Positions 50,201 through 58,000 of a DNA stretch of 64,000 nt are shown here, piece after piece. A program made the translations under genes and the position numbers. Below the pieces are notes generated by a model. It was not told the DNA's origin, did no database searches, and was given only the letters and a program-made list of their open reading frames with translations. Location of the stretch: positions 223,881,527-223,945,526 of the forward strand of contig NC_071355.1 in NCBI RefSeq assembly GCF_943734655.1, read 5' to 3'. Source of the DNA: Sabethes cyaneus. Lineage: Eukaryota > Arthropoda > Insecta > Diptera > Culicidae. Position 1 is the first letter of the stretch, and each line of letters opens with the position of its first letter.

Positions 50201-53200
50201 ATTAATTAAAGTTAAAACTAGGGATCAGTCCCGGCGTAGTGGTTAGCATTCACGCCTCTCACGTCCCGAGAGCCCTGGTTCAAATCCCAATCCCGCATAA
50301 GTCACGAATGACCCAAGCTGGTTAAAGTGACTATAATCTAATAAAAAAAAGTTAAAAGTAGACTTGAGACTGGATCTATTTTTACTCAATTAATTTATTT
50401 ATCAGCGGGTTATTGAATTGACAGCTCCAGATTCTCCGCTTGGACCTTGAGGAATTATTTTGTTTATACATTGAATTCTTTAAAGAAGCATAATGAATGA
50501 CCAAATTTTTAGGTAACAAAAAGACGACGATGACAAAAATAGTTTAAATAGTCGTTGAAAAATGGCTAAATTTGGCAAAGTAAAAATGTGATTTAAAAAC
50601 CACGTTTCGAATTGCTTAAGCGAAATAAATGAATTTCTCGTACTAAATGATTTAGAGTTTAGCTTGACATGTCAAAATTTTAAAGTAGTGTGGGTTAATC
50701 TAAATAAGTTAAGAGCAAATATCGATTCCGAATTAGCAAATAGTGTATTACGAAACAGTAGAACTATGCAAAATTAAACTTAAATCGAGTAGGATTCCAA
50801 ATTTGATACCGTAATATCAGCTTTTCATGCCTTGATAGGAATGTCTTAATAAGGTTTTGTACTTTTCACATTAATACTTCTTAAAAGTGCGGTAAAATTA
50901 GTTAGACTTCATTAGTTTATTTTTGCAAATTCAAACCTCTAAAGTAAACATAACCTTTAATAAAGCCAACCAACAGAGATTTAAAATTTTCGTTAATAGA
51001 AAAAAGAAAGCTCAGAATATGTATATGATAGTAGATAACTACGAAAAGTATTCAATAATTCAGAAAAGTAAGTACCTATAACATTGCAACTGATTTTCAC
51101 TCTTTCAATATTCGTTTCGTTTGCTTACGATAGCTTCTGCGGCCATAACGTGTAGTTATTTCATTGAGCTAATTGCGATTATTCTTTTTGTATATTTTAA
51201 ACGGTATAACATTGCGAATTTCGACCAACTGACAACACGCAAAAGTTTGAATACAGTTTTTTTTCGGTTATCACGTTATATAGCACATGGGTATCATGAA
51301 AAGTACTGTAGTAATAATTTGAAGCATTATCTCGTGGTAATAACAATTCAAATACAAGATATTTTTTATAATATTAAACAAATGTTCAATTAGCATGCTT
51401 CGTCGTAACTTTGTTTAATATTTGCATGTTTCTTAAACACCATCGCTGGGAATATCCAAAAGTAGTGTCACCTAAGAAAAGATGAAAAAACACCAGTCGA
51501 TAATGAAAATCTAAGATTTTACTACATTTTTGAAACTATTCGAAGAAATAACGATGTTTTCCCAAATTGTAAAAATTTAGTTCACTTACTGGTTCTTATT
51601 GAGAAATTGGTGATAAAATTGCAATCTTTTTTGAATGTAGTACAATTACAATTAAAAACATTCTCGAATAACTTCCAAAGTCTAATTTAAGATATCTAAA
51701 ATATGTTTAAGCTTTTCAAGCATTTGATTGTAGGATTCTAGAAATTAAGTGACGAGTCTTAAATGTCTTTAGAATTACACCCAAGCAGTACTGTAGCGAA
51801 ACGTATAACATTCATTTGATGAAGACAATAACAAACTGAAACACTTTTTTCATTATCGATTTCATTTACCTCATTAACAACAGAACTGATGTTACCAATA
51901 ATCAATGTATAATAATAAATAATTTATTTGTAAAAAAACTAGTGTTTCCCATGCCCTCTGTCCCTATAATTAGTATTTCCGTTGAACGGCAATGCATGTT
52001 TGTTAGATCATCGTGGTTCTATCTAATCGTTCTTTCAATGTTTTTGGTTAATTTTTCCCAGCAACTATCATCAAGCGTACTATGACACATTCGATTTTCG
52101 ATTGGCGTGAATACAATAAACAACATGCAAACTTCTCATTGAAAATATAACGGTACGGTTTGTTTGATATATTTAAAATGCATCGGCTATATCCTGAGTT
52201 AAAAATTATCCACATGCAAATGTACATAAGTGTGTATTCCTAGGTAAGACCCGTTCGAAAACTTTGGTTTCTACTGTTACGTACGCTAGATTTTCGTAAA
52301 CTTGATAAGCTAAAAGTAAACTTGGTAGTCAGTGTGTGAATCGATTTTGTGTTTTGTTAATGATGATATAAATACTCATCTCTTCGTGTTGAAACCCACG
52401 TGCTGGTTGGTTTTGAAAATTTAACAGAAAATAACCCGTAAACATGACGTAAAAACAAGTTTAATCTTCAACAAGTTATCCTGAAACAAGTTATCATCAA
52501 TCTGTTCAAATCGCTTGACTGAATCGTACGCCGTATTGAAATTCATAGACAGATGATGAACCTACAAGTTTTACCCCCGAAGCTTATCTAGGATCTGTCG
52601 TTGGATATTCAGAGTCCGTCGTCAATGACTCTCCCGAAAACCAGTTTAGTATTCGCCGGCAAAATACTCCGCTAACAGTTTCAGCCTGAAAGTCAGAATA
52701 TGGGAAGGCACTTTACACGCCGAATTGAGCAAAGTTATGCCCCGTCAGTTCCTACAATCGAATCAATGTTCATTCTTTCCTTCTGGTGCCAATAATCCAA
52801 TACTGAAAACTATAACACATTTTATTTCATCTCAGATGAAACCCCACTGTATATTTGTTTGATACAAATACGAAATAAAATGAATAATTTTGCAAAAACT
52901 CGTGCAGTGACTAATATTCAGAGCAAGCTGATTGGCATGCATTAGAAACAATATTTTAAGCGATAGCAGCATCCCAAGGGGTCGGATATACATGCCATTG
53001 ACAGCGTGTTATTGTTTGTAAACAATTCAATTTTTTTCGCAGATTAAAACCTGTGTGGTTCCGAGATGCTTACCATGCAAGAAGAGAAAAGAAAAATAAT
53101 TGCGCACAATAATCTCTAAAATTCACAAGCATCAATTCGGGTGCTGCCAGAACTGCTAAATTATTTTACAAGTACTGTGGCGCGAGTGAATAAAAAGTAC

Positions 53201-56200
53201 AAAGAAACTCCTATGACAAAGGGCAAACCAAGCGTCGGAAGTGGAACCGTTGATTGTCAACCGCGGTTGAAGGTTATTCGGAAAGCCAAAGCTGATCTCA
53301 ATATCTGGGATTATGATTTGGCGAAAAAACTGAATGCTGACCATTCACTATATGGTTCGGCAAATCCGTCTTCGAGAAGGTTACAAGAGTTACCAAGCGA
53401 CTAGATAATCCAACCGAAACCTCAAACAGTCGCCAGAATCCGGGCTCGTAAGCTGTCCGAACCGGTGCTGACGAAACGCGATGTCTTGCTCCATGATCAA
53501 ACTTATGCGAAAGCCGATTTCAACCAAATCCCGCGAGTCAAATTCTATTCAGGCTACTTCTTCCTCGGCAAGTTTCTAAGTATATTCAAAGCTTGTCCTC
53601 GTTCTATTCTTGTGGTCAAGAAATCAACGCTTTTGTGACGGATAACAAGACCATAGTTCGTATGTATACAGAAGGGAGTGCCTCAACAAGCGGAATTTAC
53701 AATGGAACAATGACAATGCAATCCACTTCATCTCAAAAGAGTAGAAGCCACCAAATTTTCCCAGTTCTATCCAATAGAGAAGTATTAAGCGATTGAACGG
53801 TAAGCTGCAGGCACTACTTGGAGATTCCCCTCTCGGGCATGCAGCAGGTTGCGGTGGACCGGTGGACGTCATGAAGTAGGGGCTAACGTGCCAAATTGCC
53901 CTGACCAGATAGAAACTGAAAGTGCCAGCCAAAGAATTTTTTATAAAATTATTACATGGAATGGAATACTGTGGATACATCGTATTCCTGTCCCGGCATT
54001 TTTATGGTCCCGATCTTGATGTAGGTTTCATCATTCACGCTTTTTTGAGCCACTTCATGTATAACTTCCTTGCACGAGTTTTGATCTGTTTATCATTCCG
54101 TTTCGATTCCTGCCGAACTGCTGTATATCTACAAGAACAAGTCATTATTTTGTGCACTAAACAAACAGAAGTATTAGGCTTATGAAACACGTCCCGAGTC
54201 GAACTGATGGAGTTGACGCTTGAATTGGATAACTACGGTCCTAGCCTTTTTCAGATCTGTGGTGCCGCGTTTCCTTTCGCTACTATTCTTCCTTTTGGTA
54301 ATCTGGTGCTGCTTTAACGTTTTAATCACTAAACATGCGATTCCGAGCTTTTTACCGATCCATCAATGAGAAGCATTTGGATTTTCAAAGTGAGTGTCCT
54401 AAAGTTTTTGCCACTTTTTCTTCTTTCGAAACCTCCACTGTAACCGCTCAATCCATTTTGATGAAACTCCGTCGATGTAAACAATACACTCTTAGCCACT
54501 TACGATCAAAATTTCTGTCATTTTGACTCCCGCCGTCAAAGGTTCCAAACAAATAAGAGTGTGTTGAATATTTTCTAAAACAATCTTTAAACAACAGTAG
54601 TCCGGTACAACTCATGTTAACTGAGAGAAATCAAGATAATAAATGAATGCTGTATTAGATTCATATCAGCAGATATACTTGCTTGCGTATCGCTCCAAAA
54701 CTTGTCTGATAGTAGGCAGTGTTGATTTTCGTGTTCGTCTAAATGAAAAGTCAGGATGTTAGTCTTTTTGTGACACGTTCTGTATCGCTCGACAATAAGT
54801 TTACGAACTTAGTGCGATTGAATATTCCATGCGCTGAACATCGGCATGTCACGCCATCCTTTGGAAACCGTGAGTCGGCAAAGCCAATGAACAACCTTAT
54901 AATTTTATTGGAAATAATCAATCTATCCAACTAACCGTTTTCACACGGCAACATTAAAACTAAATCAAAAATATGCTATCAATCGTTTCAAAACATTTCT
55001 TAGTTTTATCAATGTGTAACTTTATGTAAAACTTTGCGATTTGTTTTGTTGTACCATGTTTAAAATCCTGTTCACAAAGGCCATCTAGTTATACATAAAC
55101 ATAATGGACACGTTTATGTTGTTATGTTTAATAGTAGAATAATCGCCATAGCCATATATTATTATAACCCCTAGCCGTGAGCAGCATTACTACAAGCACA
55201 ATCATCTTTCGCATTGCAATCTTTCATTTTGAATTTGTCATAATTTTGTTATAGAATACGCATAGAGTAGATTCTCAAATGTAATTTTTATCATTTAGCA
55301 TCCATCACAGCTAACAACTCAAAACTAGATGCATAAATTACATTTTGAATTTATATCGATGAGAGTGCTCATCACCGAGTGAAACGATATCAGCTTATGT
55401 TGTGTTTTTCTTGTCTCTTTTCTTTTATCTGGTTCATCGTTTGTTGCAATTAATGAAAAAATCAACAACATTATAACCATAGTGACGTAGAATCCTCCGA
55501 TCTGTCTAGTAGTGATTCCGAAGATCTGTTAGATGAAATAGTTATAGCGTCAGCCCGTATCGACGAACCCGCCCATTACGATCCACTCAACTCGCCGATA
55601 CATTACTGTGACAATAGCGTTCACTCGGACGATAACAGCAATAGTAATACAATCATTCGTATAGATTCGATCGAGTCCGAGGGCGCGACGTCGTCGTCCA
55701 CTGGCTCGATACAGCCACAGCAGTTGAATCCATCATCAGCGTACAAAAATCTGAAGTCCCGTCGTATGGAATACAGCCGGCGAGGAATGATTCTTGGGCT
55801 CAGCAATCCTTCGCAAGACTCCGCCTTTGGTTCGATGACCGACGGCGAGTCGTCGCGGGCATCCAGCTTTAAGCTAAGTAGCTTTGCGTCAATGAATTCA
55901 CCCATCGACGAAGGCGTTGAAGATCTACTAGCGGAAGGTGGGAACGATACAATCACAACTACCATGGCAGGGCTCAAATATATAGACTCGACAGGGTCGT
56001 CTCCGTGTCATGATCTACACGCCAGTATTTCACCGAGAGAAACCCAGCCCGGTTCATCTTCTTCCCGTGATATTTCTCCAAACCACTCAGCTCGTTATTT
56101 AGAACCTCCAAAACTAATTATAAATAATCATTCATCATCGACCACGAACGCCTCACTGTGTTATACTTCTTCGCCACTCCGTAAATGTGCCACAACCGAA

Positions 56201-57214
56201 GTATTCTCGCAAAAATACAGGGTGTCTTCGTTTGAAGATATGTCCTATTCGTCTCGTATGGCCAACAAATCTATTAAAAACAGCAGTCAGAAAATTTTTC
56301 GTTCATTCGAAGAAGAAAGACGCATCGAATCAGCATTCATGCCTATCGAAACCACTTGTTCTAGTGCTAGCAGTCGCGTCAACCAACAACGGCAGCAAAC
56401 GAAACAACGCCACCAATCTTCTAGTCAATTACATCATCAACTCTCATTACCACCGATGCTGACTCCGACGTCGCCCAAGCAACTCGTAAGTCCCGCGCAG
56501 TACAATCATCAGCTAACGAAGAAGAAAAATGCTTCGTTTCAGAATCTTCAGAGCATAACCGCAGCTCGAGAGAAAACGTGTCAGTGGCGAACCAAATTGA
56601 TCAAATCGAACGAATGTCTGTTCGAAACTTCCTTCAATCTATCGCCCTCGGCAACAGTTCAGAGTGAGATAGATCGTTTACTTAGCCACGGAAACTCAAC
56701 CAACGAACTTTCCTCAGCAGCCTCCTCATCAGCAAAGCAAGTGGAAACCGAGCGATTCATTTTGACTCCGGAGCCAATCACGAATAACCCCAGACGTTCA
56801 CGTGCGGATCGCCAGCAGCTGTTTAGTTTGGCCAAGTACAAACACAGTACTATACTGGATAGCATATCGTTGGAAGACTTTTCCGAAGAAAACAAAAGAC
56901 CCACTACGAGCAGTTCAACAAAAAGCTGCTCATCGAATGACCGGACTGAGGTTGAAGTGCGGAAGCAGGATAACAACTCTTCTACGGACGACACCAGTGA
57001 TCAGGATAGTAGCAGCGTTACGGAATCCTTGCTCAAATCGCCAACACAACAACGAAGATCGAGTTGCAGCAGTGCGACTGAGGCTCGCAAATACTTGGAC
57101 GATAACGTAGGAAGCGACGGAGGCTTTGGAAGTGGAAACGAAGAGAAAACACCCCTTCTCGATGCCATGGAGCTGTCGCCTATTTCACCTACTGAGTCGG
57201 AACAAATGTTGTGA
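22630..57214 (+). CDS. Slob: Slob: slowpoke-binding protein, PXK-like pseudokinase (ten coding exons, whole gene)
   Basis: Slob is known in Drosophila as a cytoplasmic partner of the Slowpoke calcium-activated potassium channel and of 14-3-3; it modulates channel gating in neurons and muscle. Here ten exons (22630-23225, 30454-30567, 30685-30852, 39158-39365, 40391-40627, 40851-41032, 47159-47360, 47915-48040, 48340-48482, 55483-57214) join with matching phases. They sum to 3,708 nt including the stop, about 1,235 codons. Exons 1-3 give a Thr/Ser-rich and basic N-terminus. Exons 4-8 give a kinase-like fold with the PXK/Slob signatures PFNARGSLKDLIYK, GRQILEALLFL, GHLHSGNV and CFGHLLFEM. Exons 9-10 give a Ser-rich tail. 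The HRD and DFG motifs are absent, so catalysis is unlikely. The PXK family is the only serious alternative, but no PX domain is visible. Family assignment is strong; the 5' end is uncertain. Confidence 0.85.
23226..24473. other. Slob intron 1, proximal part; possible alternative 5' exon
   Basis: About 23560-23890 is GC-richer and UTR-like, with a TATA-like cttataaa at 23668 and several ATG-poor stretches. That would suit an alternative promoter, and multiple Slob isoforms with different 5' ends are known in flies. No clear donor was found. Nothing else is recognised here. Confidence 0.3.
24474..24747. mobile_element. MITE with CGGCACCAACTTTTCAAAAG ends (copy 1)
   Basis: The terminal inverted repeats are about 24 bp (cggcaccaacttttcaaaag at 24474; reverse complement ending at 24747). 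Inside the right half is a second inverted pair, gcaaaatgtaaaa-aaccgag against ctcggtttatttacattttg. The same design recurs at 41978-42110, and a partial relative lies at about 63440-63480. This copy has about 140 bp of extra sequence in the left half. A just-downstream direct duplication of about 30 bp (ttttttgatggtagctat at 24961 and 24996) is separate. Confidence 0.7.
25330..25985. repeat. two diverged direct copies of a dispersed repeat, period about 377 bp
   Basis: Anchor words recur in the same order 377 bp apart: aagagaaac, then cggtgctgattc (25521) against cagtgctgattcc (25898), then tttgatgaagaa and cggagtta. Both copies are decayed and non-coding. A related phrase pattern (caaatttggttccaattgct, ctcgagttttgaggaa) appears at 62360-62420, so this may be part of a larger arthropod repeat family. 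Confidence 0.55.
26064..28397. mobile_element. 2.3-kb TIR element with AAAAGTGCGAT subterminal repeats
   Basis: The left end reads tatatagagtaaggaggggc and the right end is its near-perfect reverse complement (about 30 bp with 2 differences), in a TA-rich context. The word (c/t)aaaagtgcgat recurs at 26083, 26429 and 28199, with variants at 26452, 26738 (reverse) and 28370 (reverse). These words cluster towards the two ends. No transposase frame is visible, so it is non-autonomous. A second right end of the same family (cgcacttatgacctgcccta, 28940-28960) follows 560 bp downstream. The element contains the nested element at 26773-28172. Confidence 0.7.
26773..28172. mobile_element. nested 1.4-kb element with AAATCCGTACA repeats
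   Basis: The ends are tcgaaatccgtaca and its reverse complement, each flanked by TA (26771-26772 and 28173-28174). The word aaatccgtaca or its complement occurs at least eight times: 26777, 26963, 26993, 27015, 27738, 27773, 28142 and 28160, clustered towards both ends. It lies entirely inside the AAAAGTGCGAT element, between that element's own end-proximal repeats. No coding capacity was recognised. Confidence 0.7.
28400..30453. other. distal Slob intron 1
   Basis: AT-rich sequence with a second right-end relic of the AAAAGTGCGAT family at about 28880-28970. Words tgtctcagtgtcaccc and tgtctcaccctta at 28540-28575 echo gtgagaca words at 24937-25180, possibly the ends of a third, outermost element. 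Otherwise nothing is recognised. Confidence 0.4.
30454..30567 (+). CDS. Slob: Slob coding exon 2 (basic segment)
   Basis: The acceptor is ctttcag|gtcc and the donor tttag|gtgaga; the exon is 114 nt, phase 2 in and phase 2 out. It encodes a strongly basic segment, SSYRRKRRKMRRAQSAAEF, then PRTEIPTAAVNKRMLF. RRAQS offers a basophilic-kinase/14-3-3-type serine, which fits the known regulation of fly Slob by 14-3-3 binding to phosphoserines; that link is inference. It is separated from exon 3 by a short 117-bp intron. Confidence 0.8.
30685..30852 (+). CDS. Slob: Slob coding exon 3
   Basis: The acceptor ttgcttccag|aggt is chosen because the competing AG two bases on leads to an early stop. The exon is 168 nt, phase 2 in and 2 out. 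It encodes RGRSVSSDQDNNSESEHSER and then a hydrophobic/Ser segment, SAKLDSLAKLLFSRSLHQDG. The donor, acaag|gtttct, is weak; reading through it gives a stop after two codons, so the exon must end here or the transcript terminates. RSVSS is a second candidate 14-3-3-type site. The following intron is 8.3 kb. Confidence 0.75.
30853..33614. other. Slob intron 3, proximal part
   Basis: AT-rich sequence with no recognisable gene or repeat family. Open frames of 60-109 codons here are low-complexity and unsupported. Confidence 0.45.
33615..35590 (-). pseudogene. dead LINE copy, interrupted by a hairpin insertion
   Basis: Minus-strand relic of the same LINE family as 6055-7735. From 5' to 3' on its strand it runs: linker region (about 35560-35170, RANEM and FYEK phrases), RT blocks (34370-34150, with ARVRFSEQTDA and a FADD-equivalent read as FADK), a post-RT block (about 34010-33950), and a 3' region to about 33615. 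Stops and frameshifts are frequent. A 324-bp hairpin at 34812-35135 was inserted between linker and RT. The + strand open frame at 33589-33795 is an artefact of the LINE 3' region. Confidence 0.75.
34812..35135. mobile_element. tRNA-like foldback inserted with a 15-bp target duplication
   Basis: Exact copies of acgctgtgattgttt flank it (34797-34811 and 35136-35150). The insert is mostly two arms of about 135 bp that are almost perfect reverse complements (arm core gcagtgggactccaaccc). The loop is around tacccgagtgc. In either orientation the inner arm reads gggttggagtcccactgcca, close to a tRNA T-arm/B box plus 3' acceptor end, followed by an agcactcggg-like stretch. The arms are unequal at the outside: the left has about 40 nt more. 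The two mirror-image open frames here are the two strands of one palindrome, not genes. Confidence 0.8.
35605..36660 (-). pseudogene. second dead LINE copy (RT N-terminal half)
   Basis: The minus strand carries the better-preserved front half of an RT domain. 36221-35796 contains GVVCPICKKGERLDCCNYR and HHIFIDFKAACDTVSR (catalytic Asp block), and 35809-35624 contains RQGDSLSCMLFNIA and LGFADDFDII (intact FADD). Linker sequence lies at 36480-36370. The frame is broken between blocks near 35800, where a 24-bp piece is duplicated (tctcgatccaatgtagct twice). The copy abuts the previous one in the same orientation, so this is either two insertions or a deletion between copies. Confidence 0.8.
36661..38775. 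other. Slob intron 3, distal part
   Basis: 36661-36910 is GC-richer and may be residual LINE 5' sequence. The remainder is AT-rich with no recognised feature; a unique GC-richer patch lies at about 38040-38300. Confidence 0.35.
38776..39068 (-). pseudogene. unrecognised antisense reading frame, one in-frame stop
   Basis: On the minus strand a frame of about 97 codons runs with one TGA (38977-38979). Upstream of the stop it reads ARKEQLDLAKFYKIPKTQFD; downstream it reads NKLLPKGWRAINRITGSMFA and FIRRYITVPVPSPPTLD. The composition is protein-like rather than repeat-like. GTGAGT, a good splice donor, overlaps the stop. It ends 90 bp from Slob exon 4, on the opposite strand. I do not recognise the family; it could be a decayed retrogene, a transposon piece or chance. 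Confidence 0.25.
39158..39365 (+). CDS. Slob: Slob coding exon 4 (start of kinase-like domain)
   Basis: The acceptor is tttgcag|gcag and the donor tgtacg|gtaagt; phase 2 in, phase 0 out. It encodes RYQYTALDNGIGAPDRNPRE, then ACQEWLQDTGGRYESIAHLD and NKHWFLLNDCT. The W-L-Q-D and KHWF phrases match the region just before and at the N-lobe of the Slob/PXK kinase-like domain. There is no Gly-rich loop (GxGxxG). It is followed by a 1.0-kb AT-rich intron without recognised content. Confidence 0.88.
40391..40627 (+). CDS. Slob: Slob coding exon 5 (kinase-like N-lobe)
   Basis: The acceptor is tttgttgcag|gtac and the donor ataag|gtaact; 79 codons, phase 0 in and out. It encodes VRTDRLMTLLPLPSDCIALE, then LGSLQHPYIYPVLDLGFF and LVMPFNARGSLKDLIYK. 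The last block is the hinge and alpha-D region and is highly characteristic of the Slob/PXK family. HPYIYPV corresponds to the beta-4 region. A VAIK-type lysine is not evident. The next intron is 223 bp. Confidence 0.9.
40851..41032 (+). CDS. Slob: Slob coding exon 6 (pseudo-catalytic loop)
   Basis: The acceptor is cacgtgcag|tctc and the donor gccag|gtatgt; 182 nt, phase 0 in, 2 out. It encodes SQWNEPWSRKYTRKS, LSQVQRLGRQILEALLFLKE and RGIPSHGHLHSGNVILQNG. GHLHSGN occupies the place of the HRDLKPxN catalytic loop: the Asp is replaced, while the Asn is kept. This is the hallmark of Slob/PXK pseudokinases. The next intron is 6.1 kb and repeat-rich. Confidence 0.9.
41033..41799. other. Slob intron 6, proximal part
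   Basis: AT-rich, nothing recognised. Confidence 0.4.
41800..41955. repeat. left copy of an inverted duplicate (partner at 45010-45145)
   Basis: The reverse complement of this segment (…acaactttgtcgaagacacc…aagttattccatgttggaac…aattaagtcaatt…gtagacgcc) matches 45010-45145 in the same word order, with scattered mismatches. The two copies are inverted and 3.1 kb apart. Non-coding; probably ends or fragments of a dispersed repeat. Confidence 0.65.
41978..42110. mobile_element. MITE with CGGCACCAA...TTTTCAAAAG ends (copy 2)
   Basis: A compact 133-bp relative of the element at 24474-24747. The terminal repeats cggcaccaatttttcaaaag and gttggtgccc enclose an inner inverted pair (aaccgagtgaggg against cactcggttt). 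Both sides are AATT, possibly the target duplication. Confidence 0.7.
42111..44159. other. Slob intron 6, middle; decayed coding-like patch at 43171-43450
   Basis: Mostly AT-rich. 43171-43450 is GC-richer and protein-like in shifting frames (MAKTVKQLRSMLCSYCQLYY, then SGIYNIRSLLEKGEDVE, each ending in a stop), suggesting a broken pseudogene of unknown origin. It is followed at 43480-43545 by three near-copies of an 18-bp word, atarttgaccggaacctt. TGACGCAGGACTACGT at 43763 is one of four related dispersed words in the window. Confidence 0.35.
44160..44500. repeat. tandem repeat, unit about 95 bp, four diverged copies
   Basis: The phrase acacttcccaagcacagaca / tcaaattgg and the following gtaagaaatctgttgg recur four times at roughly 95-bp spacing (near 44165, 44260, 44350 and 44445) with about 15-25% divergence by eye. 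The open frame crossing it is an accident of the repeat. Confidence 0.7.
45010..45145. repeat. right copy of inverted duplicate (partner at 41800-41955)
   Basis: Contains acaactttattgaagacacc, aagttattccatgttggaac and gtagacgcc in the same order as the reverse complement of 41800-41955. Non-coding. Confidence 0.65.
45146..47158. other. Slob intron 6, distal part, with a small palindromic MITE
   Basis: 46640-46779 is a 140-bp unit with imperfect inverted ends (tggatcaatgagga...agctagtt against aactagct...cattgatcca), a MITE-like element. A GC-richer stretch at 45930-46130 has an unsupported 60-codon frame. The rest is AT-rich without recognised features. Confidence 0.45.
47159..47360 (+). CDS. 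Slob: Slob coding exon 7 (pseudo-DFG and C-lobe)
   Basis: The acceptor is cggctcag|atta, phase 2 in; the donor is ccgcag|gttgta, phase 0 out, and is weaker than consensus. It begins RLSGLENGLLGL, the position of the DFG magnesium-binding loop. PXK-type proteins have an LENSLLG-like motif there, and here even the Asp is missing (SGLEN). Then come VVWAHTAPDIDNIDVICFGH and LLFEMCAGYELSSPQPTPGH, the alpha-F region of the C-lobe. The minus-strand frame opposite is a shadow. Confidence 0.88.
47915..48040 (+). CDS. Slob: Slob coding exon 8 (end of kinase-like domain)
   Basis: The acceptor is actccacag|gttg and the donor gtgcct|gtaagt; 42 codons, phase 0 in and out. It encodes VADVLQMIFESPDGRYPTVE, ELVLCDIFRNIDLREL and RGTCVP, the last helices of the kinase-like C-lobe. 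The 554-bp intron before it holds open frames but nothing recognised; the 299-bp intron after it is AT-rich. Confidence 0.88.
48340..48482 (+). CDS. Slob: Slob coding exon 9 (post-kinase basic/Ser linker)
   Basis: The acceptor is tccggccag|tcct, phase 0 in. The donor actgg|gtgtgt is chosen because it alone gives phase 2 and keeps the next exon open. It encodes SFKHGLSRSTLSLLNAVRRR, QGAILSGSYSEG and SSPCTPPSTPRERKTG. It has several basophilic and proline-directed phosphorylation-type sites. If the donor is not used, the frame ends five codons later (TAA 48499-48501), and AATAAA hexamers follow at 48672 and 48708. A shorter protein ending here is therefore possible. Confidence 0.8.
48483..49129. 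other. Slob intron 9, proximal; possible alternative 3' UTR
   Basis: Continues exon 9 in frame for five codons to a stop, then has polyadenylation hexamers at 48672-48677 and 48708-48713. Otherwise no gene is recognised. Confidence 0.4.
49130..50221. repeat. degenerate 12-bp minisatellite (GAAATTGGACTT-like)
   Basis: About 1.1 kb of drifting copies of a 12-bp unit, cttgaaattgga, with variants such as cttaaaatggga. Since 12 is divisible by three, several frames stay open and give LKLDLK- or FKSNFK-type peptides on the two strands. These are artefacts. Confidence 0.85.
50222..50347 (+). mobile_element. tRNA-derived SINE with target-site duplication
   Basis: It carries an A-box-like tagtggttagcattcacg, a B box ggttcaaatccc at about 50278-50289, a tail region ending tataatctaataaaaaaaa, and near-identical flanks aaagttaaaaNtag (50208-50221 and 50348-50361, one mismatch). 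This is a full SINE layout: tRNA-like head, short body, A-rich end. It sits within the 12-bp minisatellite and is therefore younger than it. Confidence 0.85.
50362..53134. other. Slob intron 9, middle
   Basis: Long AT-rich stretch with no recognised gene or repeat family. The 90-codon frame at 51121-51393 has no supporting feature. Confidence 0.45.
53135..53935 (+). pseudogene. Tc1/mariner-superfamily transposase pseudogene
   Basis: The first 70 codons read like the N-terminal DNA-binding part of insect Tc1/mariner-type transposases, with TKGKPSVGSGTVDCQPRLKV then IWDYDLAKKLNADHS, a helix-turn-helix resembling LAKKLN. A frameshift near 53345 moves the match to another frame (RQIRLREGYKSYQATR). 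Later pieces resemble the catalytic region: a degraded TYxKADF near 53505-53530 and CGQEINAFVTDNKT near 53605-53655. Further stops and frameshifts follow. The copy is dead. I favour the mosquito DD37-type lineage but cannot prove it here. Confidence 0.65.
53936..55482. other. Slob intron 9, distal part
   Basis: 54190-54540 is GC-richer and may belong to the decayed mariner-type element. The rest is AT-rich. Nothing else is recognised before the acceptor attataaccatag|tgac. Confidence 0.4.
55483..57214 (+). CDS. Slob: Slob coding exon 10 (long Ser-rich C-terminal tail)
   Basis: Phase 2 in; one uninterrupted 576-codon run to TGA (57212-57214). The start of the exon is acidic and Ser-rich (DVESSDLSSSDSEDLLDEIV), followed by IDSIESEGATSSSTGSI. 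Short patterned segments come next (SRRMEYSRRGMILGLSNPSQ, SAFGSMTDGES), then a Gln/His-rich patch (about 56380-56450), then Ser/Thr-rich sequence ending DAMELSPISPTESEQML. There is no folded domain. The frame is coding-like throughout and its composition differs from all surrounding DNA. The many Ser-Pro and Arg-x-x-Ser sites would suit phosphorylation and 14-3-3 binding (inference). Confidence 0.82.
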
Positions 57215-58000
57215 TAATATAATAGTTTTGTAAACTATTTTTCTAACGATTTTAATTCTGTTCAATTTGAAGTACTAGTTTAGAGACAATGAAACCAATA
57301 GAACTGTAATGAATAACAAGTGTAAAGTAGGTGTTCTATAATCCAATTTCTACCAGAAATTCGGTGGCAAAAAAATCACGAAAACGATACAGGTTTTTTG
57401 AACGTTTAGTGAAATATTCCCAAACAATCGTGGAGTTGCAAAATATTCCACTGCAGCTGAATCGTTGATCTATGAACATAGTAGCTCAATTTTATAACCT
57501 CTTCAATAATCTAGGATTGCTTTGAAAATATTCTCTTGAATAACCTAACCATGATTCAATCTCTCAAGTACAATTCTTTAGCGAAAACTCTTGTATCCGG
57601 AACGAAAACCATTCTAATGATAATACCAAAACTTCAATAAAATTGTGAGGCGACAGAATATGCGGAATAAAATACGTTTGAATTGAAAAAGATTCAGTAA
57701 CATTGGTAGCCAATATACAAACACCTGACACTTACACGAATGTCAATCAACTACAGTAAAATCAGTATTCAAACAATAAATAAAATGATAAATGAATAGA
57801 AGCGATTCTTCTAGCGTAAGTCTATATTTGTTTAAAGAAAATAAAATCTATAGTTGTTAGAGGTATACCGAGTAAACAGTCCAGTGATGATGTTTCTATA
57901 TATAGGATATATCGCGTAAAACGATGAATAAATATGGCAAAACAACATATGTTAGATTAAGAGGATGGTTATTATTGGAAAAACGGTCGATTGTTATCAT
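57215..58000 (+). other. Slob: Slob 3' UTR (3' limit uncertain)
   Basis: Follows the stop codon directly. AATAAA hexamers at 57636-57641, 57775-57780 and 57927-57932 give possible cleavage sites. The AT-rich unique sequence continues to about 59.5 kb, so a longer UTR is also possible. Confidence 0.5.

Noticed and set aside
55621..55977. Minus-strand frame opposite Slob exon 10
   Set aside because: Shadow of the long coding exon on the other strand; no independent signal.
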